From Chitinivibrionales bacterium (GTDB taxonomy: Bacteria > Fibrobacterota > Chitinivibrionia > Chitinivibrionales > JANQEN01), in NCBI GenBank assembly GCA_028278335.1, contig JANQEN010000188.1, positions 62,001-126,000 on the forward strand: a DNA stretch of 64,000 nt, in the 5' to 3' direction. The translations under genes were made by a program, and so were the position numbers. The notes beneath the pieces are model-generated. The model was given only the letters and a program-made list of their open reading frames with translations. It was not told the origin of the DNA and did no database searches. Below are positions 16,156-24,125 of the stretch, in pieces; position 1 is the stretch's first letter; each line of letters starts with the position of its first letter.

Positions 16156-17005
16156 TTGCAGTGCCTGTTTTTAAAATTGGCTCATACATAGAATTATCTG
16201 CTTTAATAAACCTTTTTCTGGGAAAAGATTCCAAAAGCTGCTTGTCATTCATCTCAAGTAAGGCCTGTTGAACTTTTTTCACAAAACCTTGCCCAAAGGT
16301 CTTTTCTGTGTCTCCCCGTATGGTCCAGTTGTAGTCAGGATAGGGTGGTGTTTTCCAAATTATTCGCACCTTATTAGTGTCAATAAGCCCCTGGGTGATC
16401 TCTTTTTCCCAGACTTTATAGTTTACAGCACCCACCTGATATCCTCCAGATTGTACCAAGGCAATTGTCTTGGAATGATCACCACTAAACCCAACCCGTT
16501 TAAAAATTTTTTGAGGTGCCTTTTTCATATGTTCCCGAATGTAAAACTCTGGCATGAGTCTGCCGGAAGTGGATCCCTTTGAACCAAAGGTGAAGGTTTT
16601 CTTTTCTATCTCCTTGGGAAATTCATCAGAATACTTAAGCTTTGTTTTAGTATTTGCAATAAAATAGGATACAAAAGTCATATCTTCCTCACCTTGGGCA
16701 ATTGCCACAGCTCCCTTTACTGCTCTTCGAGCCTTCACCCCTGATAGCCCGCCAAACCATGCTAATTGCACCTCCTTATTCTTAAAAGCTGCAACTGATG
16801 CTGCATAGGATTTTACAGGAATATATTTCACAGGAATTTGAAGCTTCTTGGAAAGATATACTGCAACCTTATCAAATCGTTCTTTCAAGCGAGCATCATT
16901 TTGATCTGGAATTGCAGTGAATGAAAAAACTGGCTCAGCAATATTTTGAGAAATGAAAAGAAAAAGCAACGCCAATAAAAAAAATTGAAGTTTGGAATGA
17001 TTCAT
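16136..17005 (-). CDS. PhnD-like periplasmic binding protein
   Basis: Substrate-binding protein of the importer, 289 residues, with an N-terminal signal peptide (MNHSKLQFFLLALLFLFISQ). The mature part starts with FSFTAIPDQNDARLKERFDK and contains VQLAWFGGLSGVKARRA, GSTSGRLMPEFYI and GGYQVGAVNYKVW, all typical of the phosphate/phosphite/phosphonate-binding family. The opening AIPDQ and the WFGGL stretch resemble the subgroup labelled putative selenate-binding, so oxyanion specificity is open. A strong AAGGAG ribosome-binding site precedes the ATG. It is the first gene of the three-gene operon. Confidence 0.88.
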   Translation of the reverse strand: MNHSKLQFFLLALLFLFISQNIAEPVFSFTAIPDQNDARLKERFDKVAVYLSKKLQIPVKYIPVKSYAASVAAFKNKEVQLAWFGGLSGVKARRAVKGAVAIAQGEEDMTFVSYFIANTKTKLKYSDEFPKEIEKKTFTFGSKGSTSGRLMPEFYIREHMKKAPQKIFKRVGFSGDHSKTIALVQSGGYQVGAVNYKVWEKEITQGLIDTNKVRIIWKTPPYPDYNWTIRGDTEKTFGQGFVKKVQQALLEMNDKQLLESFPRKRFIKADNSMYEPILKTGTAIGIFDE

Positions 17006-17422
17006 AGGTTCTCCTTATGTTAAAAGGTTAGTAAATGAAAGGTCTGGACAAAGAAATCTATGTAATAATCAAAAGGTGAATTAATAAAAACTGGAGTGGT
17101 GTTGATGGTGTTACCGACTAAGGGACAAGACCCAATGATAAAGAATAGTAAATACTGGCACTCATAATTATCTGCTATTTCTACGTCAGTATTATCAGAC
17201 CGATCCTACTTCAGTATTTTCTTTTTCAGGCTGTTCCTTTGAATAGGAATTATTGACTTTATTACTATAAATATAGTCAAAACACGATTAATATTCACTG
17301 TTTTTGTGAACTTTTTTTTATCCAACCAAAATTGCCCGGCGGGAGTAAACTCTTCAATACTCCATTATTAATTGGACTATAGGATCACTCTTTTTCAATA
17401 GTACTCTATAATCAACATGATT
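17006..17422. other. Intergenic stretch between two minus-strand operons
   Basis: 417 AT-rich bases, which should contain the promoter of the acyl-ligase operon's downstream region boundary and of the PhnD operon (at its high-coordinate neighbour side only the leader). I see no convincing gene, hairpin terminator or promoter. Confidence 0.4.
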
Positions 17423-18406
17423 CTACTTCTTAAACATCTCCCCTATCCGCTTAAAAAACGAATTCTTTTCGGGAGTGTCTTTTCCTGTCCCTTTAAACAC
17501 TAGGCTCCGCTGCTTTTGGTAACCAAATTTCTCTTCACGAGTCATAGCACCCTCTTCAAGGGTCACGGAGAATCGTTTTTGCAGACTTTGGACAACAGCG
17601 TTGCGCAGGGTCTCGTCAGAAAGTTTTTCCCCAAGCTCTTCCTCAATTGAAGTAAGCGGCTCCATGATCTTGTCCTTTACCTCTGGGGGAACCCAGAGTG
17701 CGGCAAAAAAATCGGTTGGGGTAAATTGACTGATAAAACAGATCATATTGATAACGTAAATATCCTCGGCTTCGGAAATAAGAAAACCGGCAACCTTTTT
17801 CCCACCAATACGCAGACTTCCTCGATGGCGGTACCATACCCCTTTTACCCCAGCAGATACCAGTGCCTCAGAGATTGTTTCGCCAATCGCATGGTAGGCA
17901 TCATCAAGGTCTATAAAAAGAGACTTTGATAACACGGCTTGAATAAAGAGGGTGCTTTCTGGATCAGCAAAGGTAAGGGTACGCTCACCAGTAGTAATAA
18001 TGTGTTGTAATTCTGGCAAGTCCGAACGAATCTCATTGATCAAGGAGACAAAATTGGTAAGACAGACAACTGCTTTGGCACCACAATCTTTAAGGATATG
18101 TGATATCTCCTTACCCTTATACATAGTATTAAAGGGTACAGCTATTGCCCCAAGTTTTTGACAGCCATAAAAGGAAAAGACAAATTCAGGAATGTTGGGA
18201 AGCATAATTGCTACCCGATCACCTTGAGTAATACCGAGCTTCTTTAGGCCATTGGCTACCCGATTAACCGATTTGTCAAGTTCGGAAAATGTCATACTTC
18301 GGTCTTCATGGATAAGTGCCGGCTCGGAACCTTTACAGGAAGCCCATTTTTCAATTAGTTTACCAAGGTCTTGTACTTCTGTTTTTTCTGTATATGCAAT
18401 ACTCAT
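17423..18406 (-). CDS. Chimera: N-terminal part of an acyl-AMP ligase + C-terminal part of a lipoate-ligase-like protein
   Basis: Residues 1 to about 140 match the first third of an AMP-forming acyl-CoA synthetase: MTFSELDKSVNRVANGL, GDRVAIMLPNIPEFVFS and GAIAVPFNTMYKGKEISHIL, up to LPELQHIITTGE. The catalytic P-loop, A5, A7 and A10 motifs never follow. From about residue 142 the protein reads like the second half of a lipoate-protein ligase: RTLTFADPES, AYHAIGETISEALVSAGVKG, then SLRIGGKKVAGFLI with the usual lysine, and an end like TREE. The missing ligase motifs lie in the gene immediately upstream, which in turn carries the lipoate-ligase N-terminus. The start overlaps that gene's stop by one base (TAATG), so the two chains are made together and may assemble. 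Confidence 0.75.
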   Translation of the reverse strand: MSIAYTEKTEVQDLGKLIEKWASCKGSEPALIHEDRSMTFSELDKSVNRVANGLKKLGITQGDRVAIMLPNIPEFVFSFYGCQKLGAIAVPFNTMYKGKEISHILKDCGAKAVVCLTNFVSLINEIRSDLPELQHIITTGERTLTFADPESTLFIQAVLSKSLFIDLDDAYHAIGETISEALVSAGVKGVWYRHRGSLRIGGKKVAGFLISEAEDIYVINMICFISQFTPTDFFAALWVPPEVKDKIMEPLTSIEEELGEKLSDETLRNAVVQSLQKRFSVTLEEGAMTREEKFGYQKQRSLVFKGTGKDTPEKNSFFKRIGEMFKK

Positions 18407-19812
18407 TAAGAATCATCCCGTTCAATAAGTCGTGGGTCTTTATAATCGTCGCGAAGCTCTTTTCGTAGAAGTTTTCCAGTGGCGCTTTTGGGAAGCACCT
18501 CTAAAAATTCAATTTCATCGGGTGTTTTGTAGGTTGCCAGAGCCTTTCGACAATACTCCAAGATTTCCTCTTTGCTTGTTGGTTCTCCCTCCAAGGGCAC
18601 ACAAAATGCCTTGATCGCCTCTTTTTTATCCTCCTCCTGCAACCCAACAACTGCTGCTTCCTTTACTTTAGGATGTTGGTTGAGAAGATCTTCGATCTCC
18701 TTTGGAGAAATATTATAACCACCTTTAATGATGATATCCTTTTTACGATCAGTGATGAAGAAATAGCCCTCTTCATCTTTATAGCCAATGTCACCAGAGC
18801 GAAGCCAACCATTTTTAAAGGTCTCCTTGGTTTCCTTGGGCAAATTATAGTAGCCTTGACTGACCACAGGCCCTTTAATCAATAACTCTCCTGCAATTCC
18901 TTGACCGACTTCTTTTCCCTGGTTGTCAACAATTTTTAGCTCGATTTGCGGACAGGGTAACCCAATGGATCCCTCTTTGATCTTTTCTGGTGGATTGACT
19001 GCAACTGCTGCGGTTGACTCGGTCATACCAAATCCTTCAACAATCATAGCACCAAAGATCTCCTTAAAGGCCTCAATAACCTTTATGGGCAATGGAGCTG
19101 CACCGGATATACAATACCTAAGATGAGGAATTTCTCCCGTCCTTCGACGTTTTGCAGCCATCATAAGGTGCAGATATTGGGTTGGAATAGCCAATACCAC
19201 AGAGACCTTTTTTTCTGCCAGCGTAGCAAGAAACTTTCGCGGATGATATTGTGGAATGAGTACTGAGGTGTTGCCTCGAAAAATGGGAAGGACGCAACCA
19301 TCGGCAAGACCAAATATGTGAAAAAAGGGAACCAAGCTGGCAAAGCAATCCTTTGGATCAGTCTGAATGGGCTCCTCGGTAATTGCACATTCGGAAATAA
19401 AATTCTTCTGTGATATCATTACACCCTTGGGCATACCTGTAGTTCCGGAGGTATAGATCAATGCAGCAAGGTCATCTTCATCGCGGTCTACCGACTCAAA
19501 CTGATCACTTGACTTTACCATCATCTCCTGGAAGGAGATTGTTTCTGCTGGTCTCGTTGAAGCACGTCCAGCTTTGGGCATTACTGCAATATCAATCTCT
19601 TTTTTTTCTGCCTCTTCTCGGTCAATAGATACCTCGGCGCCGGCAAGAATTCCCTTGCGTTTCATTCGCTGTATAATCACTGTTTCCGGTGTTGCCTTGG
19701 CTGCCATAATATACCGGCCTGCGATCTTTCCCTCTGCAACAGCCGAAGGCATGGCAAGAACGTCTGCCACATCACCCTCTGGATTATAAATAAGTCGCCA
19801 CTGTGCTGTCAT
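18406..19812 (-). CDS. Chimera: N-terminal part of a lipoate-ligase-like protein + catalytic part of an acyl-AMP ligase
   Basis: Residues 1-86 do not look like an acyl ligase. The opening AQWRLIYNPEG and the stretch IDREEAEKKEIDIAVMPK resemble the first part of lipoate ligases, with the usual RRxTGG signature degraded to VMPKAGR. From about residue 88 (ETISFQEMM) the rest is a full ANL catalytic core: P-loop IYTSGTTGMPKGVM, A5 EGFGMTEST, A7/A8 LRSGDIGYKDEEGYFFITDR and KDIIIKGGYNISPKEIE, and the C-terminal lysine motif PKSATGKLLRKEL. The N-terminal subdomain is encoded by the next gene. It should activate a carboxylate as acyl-AMP/acyl-CoA. GGAG lies eight bases before the ATG, four bases after the symporter stop. 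Confidence 0.8.
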   Translation of the reverse strand: MTAQWRLIYNPEGDVADVLAMPSAVAEGKIAGRYIMAAKATPETVIIQRMKRKGILAGAEVSIDREEAEKKEIDIAVMPKAGRASTRPAETISFQEMMVKSSDQFESVDRDEDDLAALIYTSGTTGMPKGVMISQKNFISECAITEEPIQTDPKDCFASLVPFFHIFGLADGCVLPIFRGNTSVLIPQYHPRKFLATLAEKKVSVVLAIPTQYLHLMMAAKRRRTGEIPHLRYCISGAAPLPIKVIEAFKEIFGAMIVEGFGMTESTAAVAVNPPEKIKEGSIGLPCPQIELKIVDNQGKEVGQGIAGELLIKGPVVSQGYYNLPKETKETFKNGWLRSGDIGYKDEEGYFFITDRKKDIIIKGGYNISPKEIEDLLNQHPKVKEAAVVGLQEEDKKEAIKAFCVPLEGEPTSKEEILEYCRKALATYKTPDEIEFLEVLPKSATGKLLRKELRDDYKDPRLIERDDS

Positions 19813-19816
19813 AACA

Positions 19817-21319
19817 TTACTCCGTAGATGCTAAAAAGTCATCAACCTCATCATAAAACTTGGCTTGAATCTCTTCTGTGGGTTTAGGGGTTAAATGGCT
19901 TACCACCACAAAAACTATGGCATTAAGAATTATTGACACGAGGATCATTTTGGTACCAACACCAACAATAAAACCAATGATTAAAAGAGAGGTCCCGGTG
20001 AGAACACCGGCAATTGCTCCCTGCTTGGTGGCTCTCTTCCAAAGTACGGCGCCAATAAGACAGGGCGCCCATTGAGCAAAGCCAGGAACTGCCACCAAGG
20101 TGAGGTATTGCGCCAGAGATATGGGATTCCAAAATGAGATAATTGCACTGAGGATGACAATGACAATCACCGAAAGTTTTGTCCACGTAATAAGCTGTTT
20201 GTCACTAGCTTCTGGGTTGATGAACCCATGGATAAGGTCCTTAGAGACAAATATAGCTGAGGTCATAAGCTGAACCGAGGCGGTTGAAACAGCTGCAGCA
20301 ATCACACCCATGAGCACAAACATGGCAAACCATTTGGGTAAATAGGTGGTAACAATGGTTTGGAGAACATAGTCAGCCTCCTTCCCCGTTACTGCCGGTA
20401 CTAAAGTACCAGGCATATGGCTAATCGCAGGAGCAACAATCGAACCCCAGAGAAAGGGTATGGTGTAGAAACAGATACCACCAGCAACAATAGCAAGCAG
20501 TGGAAACCATTTGAAGATGTGCTTTTCCCGAGCGGTCATGGTGCCAATCACCACATGGGGCCAGCTAAATACAAGCATACCCACAATAAATAGTCCCCCG
20601 ATGGTTACATGGTCGAAGTGACCATGGGGCCCTGGGGCGGTAAGAAGTGCATTGGCCTTTGCCGAAAGAATGGTTGTCGCCTCTGTCAATCCACCGGGAA
20701 AGAGCTTGTTGACAATCCAGATAAGGGAGATAAGAAATGCTAAGGTATCAACACCACCAAGAAGAACATTAACCCAGGCGGTCATGCGCATGCCACCTAA
20801 AAGAATGATAAAAATGAGCAGAATGCAGGTATAGACGATACCCACAGCAGGTGGTACATTGCAAAGCGCTTTAAAACCAAGGCCAACACCCAAGGGTTGG
20901 ATACAGATATAGGGTACGATAAATCCCAAAAGGAGAATAACCAAAATGAGCCGCAAAGCCTTTGACTGGTATCTTACTCCCATCATTTCCAAGGGAGAGA
21001 GGAATCGATTCAATCTGGCCACAGCCCAAATACGGGGGCCTAAAAACATATAGAGCGAGGCAAAGCCTGCCACACACCCCCACACAAAAAAGACATAACT
21101 TGGTCCATGCTGATAGAGAAAACCTGAATAGCCATAAAAGGTCCAGGCACTGGATATGGCAAAAAGCATAAAAAAGAACATGACCACAATACCAATACCT
21201 CTTCCAGCAAGCATGTAGTCTTCAGAAGTTTTAGCTGAAATCACATAGCCATAGACCGCCATGAGTAAAACGATAATCCCAAATACACCTAAAAACAGAT
21301 AAACTACTTCATTTCCCAT
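19817..21319 (-). CDS. Sodium/solute symporter (SSS family), carboxylate type likely
   Basis: A 500-residue inner-membrane transporter with about 13 hydrophobic helices. It is of the sodium:solute symporter family (PanF/ActP/proline-permease group). Visible family features are the early TSEDYMLAGRGIG loop, AISSAWTFYGYSGFLYQHGP and GVIAAAVSTASVQLMTSAIFVSKD, the conserved helix with small residues and serines near the Na+ site. It probably brings a monocarboxylate into the cell with Na+, and the ligase encoded just downstream would activate it. The ribosome-binding site is GGGGAG. It is preceded by a small two-helix protein, a common arrangement for this transporter family. Confidence 0.88.
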   Translation of the reverse strand: MGNEVVYLFLGVFGIIVLLMAVYGYVISAKTSEDYMLAGRGIGIVVMFFFMLFAISSAWTFYGYSGFLYQHGPSYVFFVWGCVAGFASLYMFLGPRIWAVARLNRFLSPLEMMGVRYQSKALRLILVILLLGFIVPYICIQPLGVGLGFKALCNVPPAVGIVYTCILLIFIILLGGMRMTAWVNVLLGGVDTLAFLISLIWIVNKLFPGGLTEATTILSAKANALLTAPGPHGHFDHVTIGGLFIVGMLVFSWPHVVIGTMTAREKHIFKWFPLLAIVAGGICFYTIPFLWGSIVAPAISHMPGTLVPAVTGKEADYVLQTIVTTYLPKWFAMFVLMGVIAAAVSTASVQLMTSAIFVSKDLIHGFINPEASDKQLITWTKLSVIVIVILSAIISFWNPISLAQYLTLVAVPGFAQWAPCLIGAVLWKRATKQGAIAGVLTGTSLLIIGFIVGVGTKMILVSIILNAIVFVVVSHLTPKPTEEIQAKFYDEVDDFLASTE

Positions 21320-21327
21320 ACACTCCC

Positions 21328-21543
21328 CTACTTTCTATATGGCCAAAAGAAAAAGAAATAGATCAGGTATGATACAAGCCAAATCATGAGAAATATCAAA
21401 CCCGACAGAAAGGGTAGCGAGATCCAACCGAAGAACGTATGCTCCTGGAAAAAGAATTTTGGTATGTAAAGCATGCCGATAATTGACAGAGCCAAAATAG
21501 AGAGAAAAACTCTCCCGGCAGTGTGTCTGCAAATTTCTCGCAT
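21328..21543 (-). CDS. Small two-helix membrane protein upstream of the SSS symporter
   Basis: A 71-residue protein with two hydrophobic segments (about residues 10-30 and 40-62) and a C-terminal WPYRK. Such small proteins (DUF485/DUF3311-like) often precede SSS-family symporters and may be accessory subunits. I chose the ATG at 21543, eight bases after AAGGA; a longer frame to 21681 adds 46 residues rich in odd codons with no conserved feature. The exact DUF is not certain. Confidence 0.65.
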   Translation of the reverse strand: MREICRHTAGRVFLSILALSIIGMLYIPKFFFQEHTFFGWISLPFLSGLIFLMIWLVSYLIYFFFFWPYRK

Positions 21544-21752
21544 TATGCCAATCCTTGATAAATGATATATGTATTGAGTACTAAAGACACACTTCTCTAA
21601 ACGAGCAGTTCTATTCCTTAGTATGATTTCAATTAAAGCATGATAAAAATAGTATTTGCATCCCCTCCATGCCGAGGACATGATTCAGGGAAATTGATGA
21701 TTTGATAAAATAGGTAAATGGAGCTGGTTTTAGGAGAGGTAAATTAGCAGAA

Positions 21753-21780
21753 GGGCGGGCCCAAAAAAGGGACACCGCCC
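21753..21780 (-). terminator. Possible terminator after the HExxH protease gene
   Basis: On the minus strand GGGCGG (21780-21775) can pair with CCGCCC (21758-21753) around a loop that itself contains CCC-TTTTTT-GGG. It lies 23 bases past the protease stop. The U-run after the stem is poor, so the call is weak. Confidence 0.35.
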
Positions 21781-21802
21781 CCCCGAAAACATATAACAGC
21801 CC

Positions 21803-23035
21803 TTACCGCAGAATTATTCTTCGAACCAGGTGGGAATTATCTCTCATTATATCACAGAAATAAACTCCCGGAGAATAGCTTTGGCGATTAATACGGACAA
21901 GACGCTCCCCTTTGTCTGTGTTGGAAACAGAAACTTTTTTAATTAATACACCCTTGCTGGAAAAAAGCGAGATATCAAGATTTCTCATGCCATCCAGATG
22001 GAGTAAAATCCTAATATAATCCTTGGTAGTTACAATGTGCTTGATACCTATTGACTGCTGTAACCCAAAGGCAATACTAGACGATTTTTCAATTTTTAGA
22101 GAGGATACATTATTATTAAGATTGTCATTAGCCAGATCATTATCATCGGTCGTAAAAGATTTAGAGGTACCGGCAAGGCTATCATTTTTATAGAGGGTGA
22201 CTTTGCAACCCTGAGCAACCTTGATTGAAGAGGCTTCATTATTTATCAATCCCCTATGCATCATATCCAAACAATGATATGTTCCCGGTACAAAGGCTGT
22301 TTTATACCCCTTCTGGTCCTTCTCTGTATAGATCCATACCACGGCATTTTCTGGTTCACCAAAGCCACAGGTGTCTGTAAAAAAGCCGCGATTTTTACTA
22401 TCCCTAAGCACATCATCCTTGCAAGCATTGCAAAATGTGCAATTGGGAAATCGATACATGGCAGCTGACATCAAACAACCAGAAACCGAATGATCGGGAC
22501 AGGTAAAACAGTGCCCCAACTCATGAGCAAATCCACCCCACCAGCGAGGAACAGGTTCATTTGTTTGCCCCAAAAGTCCCTCGATATCCTTGTCATCAAC
22601 AACAAAATAGCCATAGTTTGCAGCACCACTAGCTCCTTGTGGTTTTGCAACATGGGTATAGATGGGGATTCGGTAATTCATATCCCAATCCTGAGTACCT
22701 AATTTACTACGGACCTCTTTACGGGTGTTTGACCACCAATTCCAGATATATCCCCAAGGGTTTCCCGATGTATTGATGTACCACCGTTCATTTTGCTCAC
22801 CGGGAACCTGCTCAACAATGGGTGTATTGAGTCGAAATGTTTTGTTTCCCAGTTTTTCATAATACCAATAATGTACATGTAATGCGGCATTGGTGATCTC
22901 CTTGAGAGCTTGATAGTTATAGGATTTATCTGTGGGCTTAGTATATATTACTCTCACAGATTTATCTCTAACCGCTCCGACAACTCCATACGCAATAATC
23001 AAAAGACACACTACTGAATAGATGAGTTTATGCAT
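21803..23035 (-). CDS. Secreted HExxH metalloprotease with beta/gamma-crystallin-like domain and C-terminal sorting tail
   Basis: A 410-residue exported protein. The signal peptide is MHKLIYSVVCLLIIAYGVVG. A zinc-protease domain follows with GGFAHELGHCFTCPDH (about residues 175-190). HELGH plus the aspartate six residues on fit a metzincin-like triad, and GCLMSAAMYR may be the Met-turn. Residues about 235-325 look like a beta/gamma-crystallin fold (VWIYTEKDQKGYKTAFVPG, CKVTLYKNDSLAG). The last 75 residues (LDISLFSSKGVLIKKV to SPGVYFCDIM and RRIILR) are a Por/T9SS-type sorting domain, so the protein should reach the cell surface. I chose the ATG at 23035 over the GTG at 23080 because it starts the signal peptide. 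Clustered cysteines after the active site may form disulfides. Confidence 0.75.
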   Translation of the reverse strand: MHKLIYSVVCLLIIAYGVVGAVRDKSVRVIYTKPTDKSYNYQALKEITNAALHVHYWYYEKLGNKTFRLNTPIVEQVPGEQNERWYINTSGNPWGYIWNWWSNTRKEVRSKLGTQDWDMNYRIPIYTHVAKPQGASGAANYGYFVVDDKDIEGLLGQTNEPVPRWWGGFAHELGHCFTCPDHSVSGCLMSAAMYRFPNCTFCNACKDDVLRDSKNRGFFTDTCGFGEPENAVVWIYTEKDQKGYKTAFVPGTYHCLDMMHRGLINNEASSIKVAQGCKVTLYKNDSLAGTSKSFTTDDNDLANDNLNNNVSSLKIEKSSSIAFGLQQSIGIKHIVTTKDYIRILLHLDGMRNLDISLFSSKGVLIKKVSVSNTDKGERLVRINRQSYSPGVYFCDIMRDNSHLVRRIILR

Positions 23036-23176
23036 AAGATGTTTTCTACTATTTGTTTTTATAATGATTCTCACTACCACCCATTATATTTATAAAGCAA
23101 TGAAACGTTAACGCATTATTTAATATACACAATTGAATATACTAATCCTGAATTTTTTTTACAAAATAATACCATC

Positions 23177-24049
23177 CTATTTCGCATAAACAAAGGATAG
23201 ACGGATAGTTCTTCCCGCACCAATGTCTGAATAGGGAAACCGTATTTTTTCTGAATGTTCTTTTAAGAATTCATTTTTATACACTATCTCCTTATATCGA
23301 AGACGAATATAATAGTCCTTTACCAGCCAAATGTCCATGCCGCCACCAAGTCCAACCGTTTCCAGAGTGTAGGTCAGGTCTCGATTAAGCCGAAAAAAGC
23401 TGAGGTCGTAGCGAGTTTCAAATACCGCAGCAATGCGCTCTGTAAAAAACTGTTTGATCTCAAGGTTATCCCAAGCCACTTTCAATGTTGTTCGAGGTGT
23501 AATTTTCCAACGGATCGTTGGTAGAAGGTTGATAGGATTAGGATCCTTAAACTCCCCAAGATTATAGGAAAGCAAAATGCCAAAACCAAAGGAAAAGCTA
23601 TTAGATAGGATAAACCGGTGGTCATAGATAAAATGATAATAAAAGACATCTTTATTAAAAATGGAAAAGTTGGTTGCCACACCGGATCCTACCATAAATG
23701 ATCCCGAATGAGCTGGGCTATCAAATAAAGTTATTCCCATAAACAGTCCATATCGCTGTAGAACTCTGCTGGTTACTTTGGCATCATGGAGATACAGCTC
23801 TCCTTTGATACCATCAAATTCCAGAGCAGTAAAAACATTCTTGCCCGCAATGCTAAATCCTGGTAATCCCACATACATCCAGATATTTTGTAGAGAGTTG
23901 TCCCCCCTTGCATGGGATTGGTCATCACGTTTTATCAATAATTGCTCAAATTGAATAGTTGCATAGTCATCCACAGGTTCATGAGGGGTAAAGGCAAAGC
24001 AACTGATAATACACCAAAGTATACTAGTGATACCGATGGGCAATTTCAT
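23177..24049 (-). CDS. Predicted outer-membrane beta-barrel protein
   Basis: A 290-residue protein with a signal peptide (MKLPIGITSILWCIISCFAF) followed by repeated amphipathic strands such as FSFGFGILLSYNLGEF, VKDYYIRLRYKEIVY and the terminal TIRLSFVYAK. This pattern is typical of a small to medium outer-membrane barrel. No enzyme motif is seen and I do not recognise the family. It lies between the protease gene and a PLP-enzyme gene on the same strand, but with gaps above 70 bases on both sides, so it is probably its own unit. Confidence 0.6.
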   Translation of the reverse strand: MKLPIGITSILWCIISCFAFTPHEPVDDYATIQFEQLLIKRDDQSHARGDNSLQNIWMYVGLPGFSIAGKNVFTALEFDGIKGELYLHDAKVTSRVLQRYGLFMGITLFDSPAHSGSFMVGSGVATNFSIFNKDVFYYHFIYDHRFILSNSFSFGFGILLSYNLGEFKDPNPINLLPTIRWKITPRTTLKVAWDNLEIKQFFTERIAAVFETRYDLSFFRLNRDLTYTLETVGLGGGMDIWLVKDYYIRLRYKEIVYKNEFLKEHSEKIRFPYSDIGAGRTIRLSFVYAK

Positions 24050-24125
24050 GATTAATCTCTTTAAAAAGGCTTAAATATTGTGAAAATGATTAGCCTTAAA
24101 AATACGTCGTGTTTAATAACAAGGA

